Shown piece after piece: positions 28,722 through 38,465 of a DNA stretch of 64,000 nucleotides (the stretch's first letter is position 1; each line of letters begins with the position of its first letter). The notes beneath the pieces are model-generated. The model had not been told where the DNA came from. It saw only the letters and a program-made list of their open reading frames with translations, and made no database searches. Source of the DNA: Chitinophagaceae bacterium. Lineage in GTDB: Bacteria > Bacteroidota > Bacteroidia > Chitinophagales > Chitinophagaceae. Position numbers and translations under genes: made by a program. The DNA lies in the NCBI GenBank assembly GCA_016715365.1, contig JADKAM010000007.1, positions 165,996 through 229,995 on the forward strand, read 5' to 3'.

Positions 28722-29777
28722 ATGAATAGTATAGAACTTATTAAACAGCTTATCGGCCGGCTTAAAAAATACAGTTGGCTTATTGCTATCATTGCTGCAG
28801 CATTTGGCGGGTTCTTTTATTACATGGCAAAACAGAGTGTATTGATGTACACAGCCAAGTCTACTGTGTTTCCATTAAACGGCACAGCTGATGCCAGTCC
28901 CGGTTCAACCATCAGCAGCCTTTTAGGTTTGGGTGAAGGAACAAAATCATTTACCGGCGATGCGTCTATAAACATTGTTGAGCTTGCCAACAGCCGCCGT
29001 ACCAGGGAAGCCGTTGCTATGGTGCGGATACCATCCTTGAATAATAAATCGGTATCAGAACTTTTGATAGAGGAGAATAATAAGTATACCGGGTTTATGC
29101 AGAACACCCGTATTGATCCGCCTAAAGACAGCCTGTCGAAAATAAATATCGCCAGTAGTTTACTAAAGGGGGCATTTTCTGCCAAGATCAACAAAACCGG
29201 TATACTGGAACTTTATGTAATCAACAGCAGCCCCGAATTGGTAAGGGAAGTGAGTTACATTTATATTGACAAGCTTTCAGAATTTTATATTGACCTGAAA
29301 AAGAAAAAAGCGCAGATTGATTTTGAATTTGCAGTTAAAAAAGCCGATTCTTTATTTCTTGTTTTAAATCAACTGGATAAACGTGCTATTGCATTGGATG
29401 AAAGCACCTTCTTTACCAACGAATCTTTAAAAAGATATAACCTGCCAAAAATTAACCTGGCACAGGATAAAGCAACTGTTCAGTCGCAATATTATTATGC
29501 TGTAAATAACCGGGAATCTGCAGCTTACAGGTTACAGAAAGAAACACCGATCATTGAAATCCTGGACAAACCCGAATGGCCATTTGATTCTGTTCAAAAA
29601 TCAGCATTCACCTATGTGATTATGGGTTTGTTTTTAGGTTTAATTATCGGCATTTTCCTGGTAAGCTGGAAGGTAATTAATAAATACATGGCCGATGAAT
29701 TGAATAAAGCCATTGAAAAAGCCTCCAGCAAATCAAAAGAACCTGTACTGGTTCCCCAACAGGAACCCGTAAAATAA
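28722..29777 (+). CDS. Wzz-type polysaccharide chain-length determinant
   Basis: 351 residues, inner-membrane protein with two transmembrane helices (about 19-38 and 290-312) bracketing a periplasmic coiled-coil-rich domain, the layout of polysaccharide co-polymerases. No tyrosine-kinase domain is attached. The Pro-rich region near the second helix (DKPEWPFDS) is typical. Acts with the SLBB protein upstream to set the length and export of a surface glycan. It converges on an ABC transporter gene with 11 bp between. Confidence 0.88.
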   Translation: MNSIELIKQLIGRLKKYSWLIAIIAAAFGGFFYYMAKQSVLMYTAKSTVFPLNGTADASPGSTISSLLGLGEGTKSFTGDASINIVELANSRRTREAVAMVRIPSLNNKSVSELLIEENNKYTGFMQNTRIDPPKDSLSKINIASSLLKGAFSAKINKTGILELYVINSSPELVREVSYIYIDKLSEFYIDLKKKKAQIDFEFAVKKADSLFLVLNQLDKRAIALDESTFFTNESLKRYNLPKINLAQDKATVQSQYYYAVNNRESAAYRLQKETPIIEILDKPEWPFDSVQKSAFTYVIMGLFLGLIIGIFLVSWKVINKYMADELNKAIEKASSKSKEPVLVPQQEPVK

Positions 29778-29788
29778 TGTATTGCTGA

Positions 29789-31084
29789 TTATTTTCTGAA
29801 TGTCCATTTAATCATCTCTTTCCAGCTTGCTTTTTTACCATACATTAAAATACCTGTGCGGTAAATTTTGCCGGCCATCCAGGTTGTAAATAAAAAGCCG
29901 CCAATCAGCAATACCATCGACAATGCCAGTTGCCACCAGGGAGGCGATGTGGAAATTCGGCCCATCATTACAATGGGTGAAGTAAAAGGAATCATACTTC
30001 CCCAAAACATGGCATCATTATCGGGCGTATTTAAATTGCTTGATAAAATAATAAAACCAAAAATGATGGGCATCATAATGGGTAACATCAATGATTGTGC
30101 TTCCTGCGGATCTTCGTTCACCACACTTCCAACCGCTGCAAACAGCGATGAATAGAAAAGATAGCCTCCAATAAAATAAAAAATAAAACAACCTATTATA
30201 AGCGGCCAGTTCAGGCTGCTTACATTGGCCATTAATTTTGCAGCTTCATTAAATTGAGCAGCATTATTATTTACTACTGCCGGATTATTCTGTATCTGCT
30301 GCACCTGGCTCATAATATCGGCTGGCAGAAATGCAGTTGCAACAAGGGATAAAGCCGACATCAGGATGATCCATAAAAGCAACTGGGTTAAACCAACTGC
30401 ACCAATGCCCAGTATTTTACCCAGCATCAGCTGAAAAGGTTTTACACTGCTTACCATTACTTCAGCAATGCGGTTTGTTTTTTCTTCCATTACGCCCCTC
30501 ATTACCATGGCACCAAAAATAAACATGGTTATGTAGATTAAAATGCCGCTTCCAAAACCCACGGCATAGTTAACACCCGCATTTACAATTTTATCATCAT
30601 CTCCTTTATTATCTACACTGAAATATCTGGATGATGCTTTTCTAAGTGAATCCAAATAGGCTTTATCAATGCCCGACTTCTGCAACTGGTAATTCTGATA
30701 AGCCTCATTCAATTTACTTTCAATGGAACTGATGGTACTCATGGATGCGGCTTTGGGTGTGCGCAAAACAAAATGATGATTGGCACTGTCATCCAGGTAC
30801 ACAAAACCATCAAAGCCTTTTTTGGTATAGTTTACCGTATCTATCGTTTTGTCAAAAACAAAGTTCAGTTTAGAACTGTCGTTTCTGAGCAGCGGTTTAA
30901 AAAATTCTGATGAATCAGCAAAAGCAATTCTTTTGCTTTTTTCTTCAGATTTTACAGATAAAAAAATACTGCCTGCTATAAACAGCACGATCATCAACGG
31001 CAGTAAAAAAGTAGAAAGTAAAAAAGTTTTATTGCGAACCCTGGTAACGTATTCACGTTTTATTATGAGCCAGATCTTATTCAT
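29789..31084 (-). CDS. ABC-type exporter permease (NatB / ABC-2 family)
   Basis: 431 residues. One N-terminal helix (about 20-45), a long extracytoplasmic region (45-185), then five or so helices from about 190 to the end, with GAMVMRGVMEEKTNRIAEVMVSS being the conserved cytoplasmic loop of the NatB family. Start MNKIWLIIKREYVTRVRNKTF is typical. It forms a two-gene transporter with the ATPase gene that precedes it by 21 bp on the same strand. The NatAB founder exports sodium; the substrate here is not predictable. Confidence 0.9.
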   Translation of the reverse strand: MNKIWLIIKREYVTRVRNKTFLLSTFLLPLMIVLFIAGSIFLSVKSEEKSKRIAFADSSEFFKPLLRNDSSKLNFVFDKTIDTVNYTKKGFDGFVYLDDSANHHFVLRTPKAASMSTISSIESKLNEAYQNYQLQKSGIDKAYLDSLRKASSRYFSVDNKGDDDKIVNAGVNYAVGFGSGILIYITMFIFGAMVMRGVMEEKTNRIAEVMVSSVKPFQLMLGKILGIGAVGLTQLLLWIILMSALSLVATAFLPADIMSQVQQIQNNPAVVNNNAAQFNEAAKLMANVSSLNWPLIIGCFIFYFIGGYLFYSSLFAAVGSVVNEDPQEAQSLMLPIMMPIIFGFIILSSNLNTPDNDAMFWGSMIPFTSPIVMMGRISTSPPWWQLALSMVLLIGGFLFTTWMAGKIYRTGILMYGKKASWKEMIKWTFRK

Positions 31085-31105
31085 GTTGGGTAAATTATAA
31101 GTTGA

Positions 31106-32032
31106 TTAAATTTCCTGAAACTGGCGTGCATTTTTTGTGCCTTCTACCAGTTTAATAAATATTTCGTTCAATGATGGAAACACTTCGCTGAAAGTGTTAA
31201 CCGTAATGTTTTTAGAAATAAAGTATTGCAGTACATCGTTTGTTTTTGTGCCGGGTGCCAGTTTCAGCAATAACTCATCAGGCTTGTGTTTAATTACTTC
31301 AAATGCAGGGTGTTGTAAGTCTTCGGGTAAAATAGCGGCACCAATCCGGTACATATTTTCTTTAAATTCATTCTTTACTTCTTTTACGGTACCATCCAGT
31401 ATTTTCTTTCCTTTATTTACCAGCACAATATGGTTGCAGATCTCTTCTACCTGTTCCATTCTGTGTGTACTGAAAATGATGGTACTGCCCTTTTGTGCCA
31501 GGCTAAAAATTTCATCCTTTATTAAATTGGCATTCACGGGGTCTAAGCCACTGAAAGGTTCATCTAAAATGATCAGCTTGGGTTCATGCAAGACAGTGGT
31601 TACAAATTGTAATTTCTGGCTCATGCCCTTACTCAGGTCTTCTACCTTTTTATTCCACCAGCTTTCCATTTCAAATTTTACAAACCAGGCTTTTATTTTG
31701 CTCATGGCATCTGCTTTGGAAAGCCCTTTTAATTGTGCCAGGTAAACAGCCTGTTCGCCAATCTTCATCTTTTTATAAAGCCCCCGCTCTTCGGGCATAT
31801 AACCTATGTAGGCAGTATCATTAATGGGGTCAAATTTCCGGCCATTAAAAACAACTTCGCCACTATCCGGATAAAAAATACCGGTGATCATCCGCAACAA
31901 TGTGGTTTTGCCGGCTCCATTGGGGCCAAGCAATCCAAAAATATCGCCTTGTGCAATGTTAAAGCTGATATCGTCCACCGCTTTTTGTGTGGCAAAATAT
32001 TTTTTAAGGTTTTGCAATTCTAAAATATTCAT
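31106..32032 (-). CDS. ABC transporter ATP-binding protein (NatA-like)
   Basis: 308 residues from the ATG at 32032; two upstream TTG codons would add two residues only. Walker A is GPNGAGKT near residues 37-44, the signature is DLSKGMSQK near 138, and Walker B is LIILDEPFSG near 157-166, followed by the H-loop STHRMEQ. The C-terminal 80 residues carry the DUF4162 extension common to this subfamily. Pairs with the permease gene just downstream. Confidence 0.92.
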   Translation of the reverse strand: MNILELQNLKKYFATQKAVDDISFNIAQGDIFGLLGPNGAGKTTLLRMITGIFYPDSGEVVFNGRKFDPINDTAYIGYMPEERGLYKKMKIGEQAVYLAQLKGLSKADAMSKIKAWFVKFEMESWWNKKVEDLSKGMSQKLQFVTTVLHEPKLIILDEPFSGLDPVNANLIKDEIFSLAQKGSTIIFSTHRMEQVEEICNHIVLVNKGKKILDGTVKEVKNEFKENMYRIGAAILPEDLQHPAFEVIKHKPDELLLKLAPGTKTNDVLQYFISKNITVNTFSEVFPSLNEIFIKLVEGTKNARQFQEI

Positions 32033-32167
32033 CAACAAGTTTGTTTAATGGTCAAATGTAAATGGTTTTCAAAATAAACGAAATGAAATTTTTAATGCAG
32101 TGTGTATTTTACAAACGGTAAATTCAATTGTACTAAAGATACGGTAATAGAAAGGGACATATTTATT

Positions 32168-33757
32168 TTATGTTGTACAAAATGCAATCTGGCCGGCTAC
32201 TCTTTCTCCATCCATGGCGGCACTTACAATACCACCGGCATACCCTGCACCTTCCCCGCAAGGGTAAAAATTATTTAACTGCGGATGTGTGAGTGTATCA
32301 TTATTACGGGGAATACGCACCGGCGATGAAGTACGGCTTTCTGTAGCAACTACTACAGCATCGTTGGTAAAATACCCTGACATCTTTTTACCAAATTCAA
32401 TAAAACCCTTTGCCAGTGCCTGGTAAACAAAACCGGGTAATACTTCTTTTAAATGTACAGATTGAAGTCCGGGTTGATATGAACAGGCTGGTAAAGAAGA
32501 TGAGGTAATACCATTACTGAAATCAACCATGCGCTGTGCAGGTGCAACAAATTTTCCACCACCGGCATTAAAACAGTTTTGCTCTACCATTTGCTGAAAA
32601 TGCATCATGGCTAAAGCATCATTTTTAATTTTTAGTTTTCCCACAGGGCCCTGCGGGGAATTTTGAATCACATCTTCCAACTCAACCTGAACCACCATAC
32701 CACTGTTTGCAAACGGATTATTTCTTTTAGATGGGCTCCAGCCATTCACCACCAGTTCGCCAGCTGCTGTGGCTGCCGGTGCAATAATGCCGCCGGGACA
32801 CATGCAAAAAGAAAATACACCACGTTCATTTACCTGTTTTACCAATGAATAGGATGCTGGTGGTAAAAAGGTACCTCTTACCGGACAATGATATTGAATA
32901 CTGTCAATTAATTGCTGTGGATGTTCAATACGGACCCCCAATGCAAAGCCCTTGGCTTCAATTAAAATTTGCTTTTGATGCAGCAGTTCAAAAATATCAC
33001 GGGCACTGTGGCCGGTTGCTAAAATAAAAGCGTCAGCATCAAAAGAATTGCCATCAGCAGTTTTTACAGATATTATTTTTTGATCTTGTACAATAAAATC
33101 AACTACTTTTTTTTCAAATAAAAATTCGCCGCCGCAATCAGTAATCTGTTGCCGCATGGCGGTTATTATCTGCGGCAGTTTGTTGGTGCCAATGTGTGGG
33201 TGCGACTGGTAGAGAATGGTATCTTCTGCACCAAATTGTACAAAGAGATTTAAAATGCGGTCAATATCGCCTCTTTTATTGCTGCGGGTATATAATTTAC
33301 CATCGCTGTAGGTGCCGGCTCCACCTTCGCCAAAGCAATAATTACTTTCGGCATTAATGATGCCTTCTTTATTCAGTATGGCCAGATCTCTTCTTCTGCT
33401 TCGTACATCTTTTCCTCTTTCTAAAATAATGGGTTTGATTCCCTGTTCCAGTAAGTGCAACGCCGCAAACAAACCTGCCGGGCCGGCTCCAATAATTACA
33501 ACTCGCTTTTCGGTTTTGTGAACATCTTTGAAAGAAAATGTTTGAATTTCTCTGTGATGGAAAGGCTCATCAATAAATGCCTGCACAGTTAAATTAACCC
33601 AAATGGTTTTTGCCCTGGCATCAATGGATTGCTTAAGTATGTAGTAGCCGGAAACTGAACTTGTTTTTTTGCCTGTATGATTGGCAATCAGTCTTTTTAC
33701 GGCTGATTCATCAATTGCTTCTGAAGGCAGAAGCTTAAGAGAGATTTTTTGTTGCAT
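32168..33757 (-). CDS. NAD(P)/FAD-dependent dehydrogenase (uncharacterised FAD-dependent family)
   Basis: 529 residues. A small N-terminal domain (1-85), then the FAD-binding Rossmann motif VVIIGAGPAGLFAALH near 87-102 and LERGKDVRSRRRD. A second nucleotide-binding stretch contains DAFILATGHSARD near 245, and the C-terminal FAD contact is CGEGAGYAGGIVSAAMDG near 500. The long family of uncharacterised FAD-dependent dehydrogenases (COG2509) shows exactly this layout. Substrate unknown. The downstream neighbour is the ABC transporter, 130 bp away, with no sign of coupling. Confidence 0.88.
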   Translation of the reverse strand: MQQKISLKLLPSEAIDESAVKRLIANHTGKKTSSVSGYYILKQSIDARAKTIWVNLTVQAFIDEPFHHREIQTFSFKDVHKTEKRVVIIGAGPAGLFAALHLLEQGIKPIILERGKDVRSRRRDLAILNKEGIINAESNYCFGEGGAGTYSDGKLYTRSNKRGDIDRILNLFVQFGAEDTILYQSHPHIGTNKLPQIITAMRQQITDCGGEFLFEKKVVDFIVQDQKIISVKTADGNSFDADAFILATGHSARDIFELLHQKQILIEAKGFALGVRIEHPQQLIDSIQYHCPVRGTFLPPASYSLVKQVNERGVFSFCMCPGGIIAPAATAAGELVVNGWSPSKRNNPFANSGMVVQVELEDVIQNSPQGPVGKLKIKNDALAMMHFQQMVEQNCFNAGGGKFVAPAQRMVDFSNGITSSSLPACSYQPGLQSVHLKEVLPGFVYQALAKGFIEFGKKMSGYFTNDAVVVATESRTSSPVRIPRNNDTLTHPQLNNFYPCGEGAGYAGGIVSAAMDGERVAGQIAFCTT

Positions 33758-33841
33758 CGTGTTAGGTAATTATCCTAAAAACTTATTTATATCTGCGAAT
33801 CCAATAAAATTGAGTTAACCTGCCTGCCGGCTGATCTGCGA

Positions 33842-34234
33842 TTAAAACGGCAAATCATCCACTGCATCCGGCGGCGTTGCCGAAAAAGTATCCAATGGCT
33901 CCAGGTATTCACTATCATTTTTTGAACCGCCAGCTCCGCTTTGCAGGATCTGCTCAATCCTCCAGGCATCTAAATTGGTAATATAATTAACCTTGCCGTC
34001 TTTTTCCCATTTGCTGCCTTTTATATTGAAGTATACTTTTATCTCATCGCCAATGTTTACCCGGTCAATAATGGTGGTTTTATCCTGCACGCATTGAAAC
34101 TTGGCATAGTTGGTAATGGTACGCCCATTAATATCTTCCGTTTTTTCAACAGCAAATTCCCTTGTTTTAAAAGTTTCGGTACGCTGTACGGTATCGTATT
34201 TGGCAACCAGTTTGCCGGTTAATTCATAACTCAT
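33842..34234 (-). CDS. DUF3127 domain protein, possible single-strand nucleic-acid binder
   Basis: 130 residues. The N-terminal about 100 residues (YELTGKLVAKYDT, TFKTREFAVEK, YAKFQCVQD, VNIGDEIKVYFNIKG) match the Bacteroidota family DUF3127, which has an OB-fold pattern and is sometimes annotated as a SSB-like protein. The tail is disordered and ends in acidic DAVDDLPF, similar to the C-terminal tail of bacterial SSB (DDDIPF). That tail fits an SSB-like role in recruiting replication or repair proteins; this is inference. Confidence 0.85.
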   Translation of the reverse strand: MSYELTGKLVAKYDTVQRTETFKTREFAVEKTEDINGRTITNYAKFQCVQDKTTIIDRVNIGDEIKVYFNIKGSKWEKDGKVNYITNLDAWRIEQILQSGAGGSKNDSEYLEPLDTFSATPPDAVDDLPF

Positions 34235-34931
34235 ATAAAAAGTTTAAGACGTCAAAAATAGATATATTTTTTATCATTGTTATTTTTCAATTCATTCTTT
34301 CTTTTTAAAATAATGATTTGGGGTTTCCCGGAAAAATCACTTGCTGACCTGATAAAGGCTGATTAATATACCAGCAAATATTATGGCAAGGGTTTTTAAA
34401 TTCATGCTTACTTATTGCCAACACAACAATTCATTTTTACGCCGGAAGTTTTTATTTTTTTTCTGCAGAAAGGTTTATAAGCATTTAAAACCTGCCAAAA
34501 TTTTTTGTAAAAAGAAAATTTGAAGGGTACACATCGGGAGGATAATATAACGATAATAAGGAAAGTGTTGGTTTACACACAAAAAATCAACAAAAAGTTT
34601 CGAAGGTGTTCAAACCTGACAAATCTCATATTTGCGAAAAATGCGGTTAAATATTGATTAAACCGGCCGCTGAATATAGCTGTAAATCAGTCTGGTTGGG
34701 TGCTGTAATTTTTGATCTGACAGGACTGGGATTTTCTGCCATTGTCCCTAAAATATCATACTGTGATTCCTGAGAAAAAAACAAATGAATAAAAAATTTT
34801 TTTTTCAACATTTTATTCGATATTCGCTGTCCTGCCAGATTTTTTTTTCGGTTTACTCTAAAATTAAAATCTAACCGGCAAGCACCCAAAGAAACAATTC
34901 TTAACTCGATATATAAATTGCTAAGGAACTA
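34235..34931. other. 697-bp intergenic region upstream of dnaA
   Basis: Very A/T-rich, with a homopolymer-dense tract around 34785-34810. I looked for DnaA boxes (TTATCCACA and one-mismatch forms) because origins often flank dnaA, and saw no cluster. No convincing ORF or RNA gene was found. Confidence 0.4.
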
Positions 34932-36365
34932 ATGGAGAAAGCTTTTGAAAAAGTATGGATTAATTGTTTAGAGATCATCAAAGACATTGTAGAATGGCAG
35001 CATTTCAAAACATGGTTTGAACCCATTAAACCCGTTGCGTTAAAAGAAAAAATTTTAACCATACAGGTACCAAGTCAGTTTTTTTATGAGTACCTTGAAG
35101 AGCATTATGTTTCGCTGCTGGCAAAAACATTAAAGAGAGAATTGGGAAAAGAGGCAAGACTGGAATACAGGATAATGGTAGACAGTGGAAACAGTAAAAA
35201 TAAACCACAAACCGTTGATGTGCCGGGGCAGGGTTACAAATCTTATTCAAATAACGAAATGGATTTTCCGCTTGTCATAAACAATCCTGTAAAAAATCCC
35301 TTTGTAATTCCAGGGCTTAAAAAAATGCAGATTGACCCGCAGTTAAATCATGCATATACTTTTGAAGCATTTATTGAAGGCGATTGCAACAGGGTTGCCC
35401 GCCGTGCCGGTAAAACTGTTGCAGAAAAGCCAGGCACCACCTCTTTTAATCCTTTGGTTATATATGGCGGTGTTGGTTTGGGTAAAACCCATTTGGCCCA
35501 GGCAATAGGCAATGAAGTAAAAAGACTTCATGCCAATAAAGTGGTATTATATGTAAGCTCCGAAAAATTCATCAACCAGTTTATAGATCATGGCCGTAAT
35601 GGCGCCATCAACGATTTTATACATTTTTATCAGCTGATAGATGTGTTGATCATTGATGATGTGCAGTTTTTTAACCGTGCCGAAAAATCGCAGGATGCAT
35701 TTTTCTCTATCTTCAATCATTTACACCAAAGTGGCAAGCAGTTAATATTAACCAGTGATAAACCACCAAAAGACCTGGAAGGTGTACAGGAAAGACTGCT
35801 TAGCAGGTTCCGCTGGGGCCTTAGTGCTGATTTGCAGGTACCGGATTATGATACCAAGATTGAGATACTGGAAAAGAAGATGAAGAATGACGGGTTGGAA
35901 ATGCCGCCCGAAGTGGTTAAGTATATTGCCTATAATATAAACAGCAATGTTCGTGAGCTGGAAGGCGCTTTAATATCATTATTGGCACAATCTTCGCTAA
36001 ATAAACGGGAAATTGACCTCGAATTGGCAAAGAAAGTACTTAGAAACTTTGTAAAATCATCCAGTAAGGAGATTACAATTGACGCAATACAAAAAATGGT
36101 ATGCGAATATTTTGATGTGCCTTATGATAAACTGTTGCAAAAAACACGCAAGCGTGAAATTGTGCAGGCAAGGCAGATAACGATGTTCCTGGCTAAAGCA
36201 TTTACCAAAAATTCATTAAAAACAATTGGTGAGCATTTTGGCGGCAGGGATCATACCACTGTAATTCACAGTTGCCAAACGGTAAAAGATTTGATGGATA
36301 CCGACAGTTTATTCAAAGAAAGTGTACTGGAGCTTCAGCAAAAAGTGCATTTAGCAGCTATGTAA
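34932..36365 (+). CDS. dnaA: chromosomal replication initiator protein DnaA
   Basis: 477 residues, normal length. Domain I (1-85) mediates oligomerisation and helicase loading, a linker follows (86-135), then the AAA+ domain with Walker A GGVGLGKTH at 179-187 and Walker B LIIDDVQFF near 239-247, an arginine-finger region near LLSRFRWGL, and domain IV with the DNA-binding signature GGRDHTTVIHS near 437-447. Start at ATG 34932 gives the family-typical KVWINCLEIIKD opening. A perfect intrinsic terminator follows. Binds DnaA boxes to open the origin. Confidence 0.97.
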   Translation: MEKAFEKVWINCLEIIKDIVEWQHFKTWFEPIKPVALKEKILTIQVPSQFFYEYLEEHYVSLLAKTLKRELGKEARLEYRIMVDSGNSKNKPQTVDVPGQGYKSYSNNEMDFPLVINNPVKNPFVIPGLKKMQIDPQLNHAYTFEAFIEGDCNRVARRAGKTVAEKPGTTSFNPLVIYGGVGLGKTHLAQAIGNEVKRLHANKVVLYVSSEKFINQFIDHGRNGAINDFIHFYQLIDVLIIDDVQFFNRAEKSQDAFFSIFNHLHQSGKQLILTSDKPPKDLEGVQERLLSRFRWGLSADLQVPDYDTKIEILEKKMKNDGLEMPPEVVKYIAYNINSNVRELEGALISLLAQSSLNKREIDLELAKKVLRNFVKSSSKEITIDAIQKMVCEYFDVPYDKLLQKTRKREIVQARQITMFLAKAFTKNSLKTIGEHFGGRDHTTVIHSCQTVKDLMDTDSLFKESVLELQQKVHLAAM

Positions 36366-36390
36366 AAATAATCCAGGCAAAAATATTTGA

Positions 36391-36420
36391 TCCAAACTCA
36401 GGGGTGAGTTTGGATTTTTT
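36391..36420 (+). terminator. dnaA intrinsic terminator
   Basis: Perfect 10-bp stem (TCCAAACTCA / TGAGTTTGGA) with a GGGG loop, followed by six T. Confidence 0.9.
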
Positions 36421-36502
36421 CTTTACTGGTATTGACTTTTACAGCCTGTTGAAAAAACAGAGGCAAAAATCTAAATAAAAATGTCCTGTTTTCTTATTTA
36501 GT

Positions 36503-36535
36503 TTTGGGTAATAACAGTTTGAATTGTATTTTTGC
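36503..36535 (+). promoter_or_regulatory. Bacteroidota-type promoter for tRNA-Ser
   Basis: TTTG at 36503-36506 and TATTTTTGC at 36527-36535, with a 20-base spacer, match the Bacteroidota sigma consensus (TTTG-N19-21-TAnnTTTG). The predicted start lies about 20 bp before the tRNA. Confidence 0.7.
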
Positions 36536-36562
36536 CACCCCTTACAAAATAAGGGCAGGTTA

Positions 36563-36652
<90 letters not shown>

Positions 36653-36664
36653 AGATTTTAAAGA

Positions 36665-36717
36665 GACGGGTTAAACAGTTCCGCCGTTTGGCGGATCGGA
36701 TCCCACCCTCTCCGCAA
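36665..36717 (+). pseudogene. partial duplicate of the tRNA-Ser 3' half
   Basis: ACGGGTTAAAC and ATCCCACCCTCTCCGCA repeat the variable-arm and acceptor end of the preceding tRNA-Ser, with a changed middle (GGATCGGATC in place of GGTTCGAATC). It lacks the 5' half. It may be left over from integration or deletion at the tRNA. Confidence 0.65.
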
Positions 36718-36763
36718 AAGTTCTTATAAGTTTTACATTGATCGGGTGTTCCCAATAAACCCA

Positions 36764-38464
36764 TCAAATATTTTTAAGTTCGGGATGTAGCGTAGCCCGG
36801 TTATCGCGCCTGGTTTGGGACCAGGAGGTCGCAAGTTCGAATCTTGCCATCCCGACATTAGTTCCAAAAAGACAATCTTGCAAAAGGTTGTCTTTTTTAT
36901 TTTCGGCTGAAAGCCCCGACAGGTAAGCGATTGAGTGGAAGAGAAAGTTTATTTTAGTGGTTCGAACTGTATCATTTTGCTTATTATATAGAATTCCTTC
37001 TGGAAAGATCAAATATTGTAATGTTTGTTTCTTTGCATAATCGCTGGAACACCATATTTCACTGATATTTTGAACAATATCTAACCCTTTTTCTACAGCT
37101 TTTTCAAGGTTCGAACTAATTATCAGGCTTTTATCATTTTCATTCACTAATTGACTCCTTTCCTGTTCATATTTCTGCGTAAATTTTTCAAATTGCTCTT
37201 TTGTAATTTCATTTAAAACAAAGCGTTCTTCCAATTTATCAATTTGACCTTGTAATTCTGTTATCCTTTTACTGTCATGTTTTTTATTAGTTATGCTTTC
37301 CTGTAATTTTTCTTCCAGTCCTTTTATTAAGGAAGTCTTTAACTTGTCCTTATAAATCACTTTGTATTCAAACTTTTTTAAGTACCCGGCAAATTTATTA
37401 TTCAGATAGGTTGCTGAAACATTAATTCTAACCCCTTTATCTCTGGCTTTATAGTAGTACAGATTTTTTGATTTGTTGTGGTAGCCGGTAAAAGGACTGA
37501 GACTTATTTCATCTTTTACAAAAACTTTTAGGGGTAAAGCATCCGTTCTGTAAATTTTCGGTACACCAGATCTGGGATTTTGCTGCGTTATATTGTTGGC
37601 TTTGATAAAGAGGTCTTCATCAATAAGTGCCGGATGCTTTCCTTTAATTAGTTCACCGGGAAGTAATGAGCTCTTAACGTATCCACAATAAAAGACATTT
37701 GAGAAAATTCTGCAAAGATTGCGCAGGGAAAATTTTAAACCTTTGGCCCGCAGCTTGTCCAGAATTTCCTGGTTACTGTATTTACCTTCCGCCTTCCATT
37801 TAAAAGCCTGGCGTAGAACAAGGCCATGTGAATTAATCACATATTCATGCTTATCAGCAGTTGCATATTTATTAAGGTTATCGTATCCATAAGGCGTTCC
37901 ATAAGGCCAGTATCCCTTTTTTAGGATAGATTTGGTACCAGCCATGCTTTTATCCTTGCGCATGTCATTATCCAGTTTACTGATAAGCATATAGAGGTTT
38001 TCCTGAAACATCCCAGTAGGAGTAAAGGAATCCACTTCCTGAGTTATTGCTATAATTCGTACACCTAATTTGCGAAGATTCTCTAATAAGAAAATTCCGT
38101 TTGCACCGGATCGGGAAAACCGGTCATAGCTATAAACCAAAACATTGGCAATGGAAGGGTCTTTTTTTATTTCTGCCAGCATTCGTTGAAATTCTTTTCT
38201 TTCATCCGTTTTAGCCGATTCAAAAGTACCACCGTATTGTGCCGTTATTTGGTAGTTGTTTTTAAGTGCAAACAAATCCATTTGCTCATTTTGCCAGGAA
38301 AGGCTGTTTCCATTCTCCATCTGATCTTTTGAAGAAACACGGTTGTAGCTTATGGAGATATTTCCAGACCTTCTGACTATTTTTCCCCTGTTTTTTGAAA
38401 AATGGCCTGCAATTATTGTTTGAATTTCTGTTTTCTTATTGTTTTGCATTTGATCCTGTGCCAT
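36764..38464 (-). CDS. large serine recombinase reading antisense through tRNA-Pro
   Basis: 566 residues from the ATG at 38464, one base after the stop of a 49-residue gene; an upstream start at 38518 is less likely. The N-terminal resolvase domain has YNRVSSKDQ with nucleophile Ser44, YSYDRFSRSGANG and GMFQENLYMLISKLDNDMRKDKS. The recombinase domain follows (GYWPYGTPYGYD, ILDKLRAKGL), then a zinc-ribbon-like region and a coiled coil (KRITELQGQIDKLEERF). The last about 45 residues (MARFELATSWSQTRRDNRATL region) come from the antisense of tRNA-Pro and its terminator. Such tails are common on recombinases of this type. It probably moves the small element to its right. Confidence 0.88.
   Translation of the reverse strand: MAQDQMQNNKKTEIQTIIAGHFSKNRGKIVRRSGNISISYNRVSSKDQMENGNSLSWQNEQMDLFALKNNYQITAQYGGTFESAKTDERKEFQRMLAEIKKDPSIANVLVYSYDRFSRSGANGIFLLENLRKLGVRIIAITQEVDSFTPTGMFQENLYMLISKLDNDMRKDKSMAGTKSILKKGYWPYGTPYGYDNLNKYATADKHEYVINSHGLVLRQAFKWKAEGKYSNQEILDKLRAKGLKFSLRNLCRIFSNVFYCGYVKSSLLPGELIKGKHPALIDEDLFIKANNITQQNPRSGVPKIYRTDALPLKVFVKDEISLSPFTGYHNKSKNLYYYKARDKGVRINVSATYLNNKFAGYLKKFEYKVIYKDKLKTSLIKGLEEKLQESITNKKHDSKRITELQGQIDKLEERFVLNEITKEQFEKFTQKYEQERSQLVNENDKSLIISSNLEKAVEKGLDIVQNISEIWCSSDYAKKQTLQYLIFPEGILYNKQNDTVRTTKINFLFHSIAYLSGLSAENKKDNLLQDCLFGTNVGMARFELATSWSQTRRDNRATLHPELKNI
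36781..36855 (+). tRNA. tRNA-Pro (anticodon TGG)
   Basis: CGGGATG acceptor strand pairs with CATCCCG at 36848-36854. Anticodon stem CCTGG/CCAGG encloses TTTGGGA with anticodon TGG, and the T-arm is GCAAGTTCGAATCTTGC. The recombinase gene on the other strand reads completely through it. Confidence 0.95.
36866..36898 (+). terminator. tRNA-Pro terminator
   Basis: AAAAAGACAA pairs with TTGTCTTTTT around a 12-base loop, with a T run. It lies antisense inside the recombinase reading frame, which suggests the recombinase tail is chance reading of pre-existing tRNA flank. Confidence 0.8.
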
Positions 38465-38465
38465 A

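Noticed and set aside
34235..34931. Origin of replication next to dnaA
   Set aside because: Only A/T-richness supports it; no cluster of DnaA boxes could be found by reading both strands.
36764..38464. The serine recombinase as the integrase of the cassette array
   Set aside because: Integron integrases are tyrosine recombinases. This one is a serine recombinase, 12 kb from the array, with its own tRNA-linked element.
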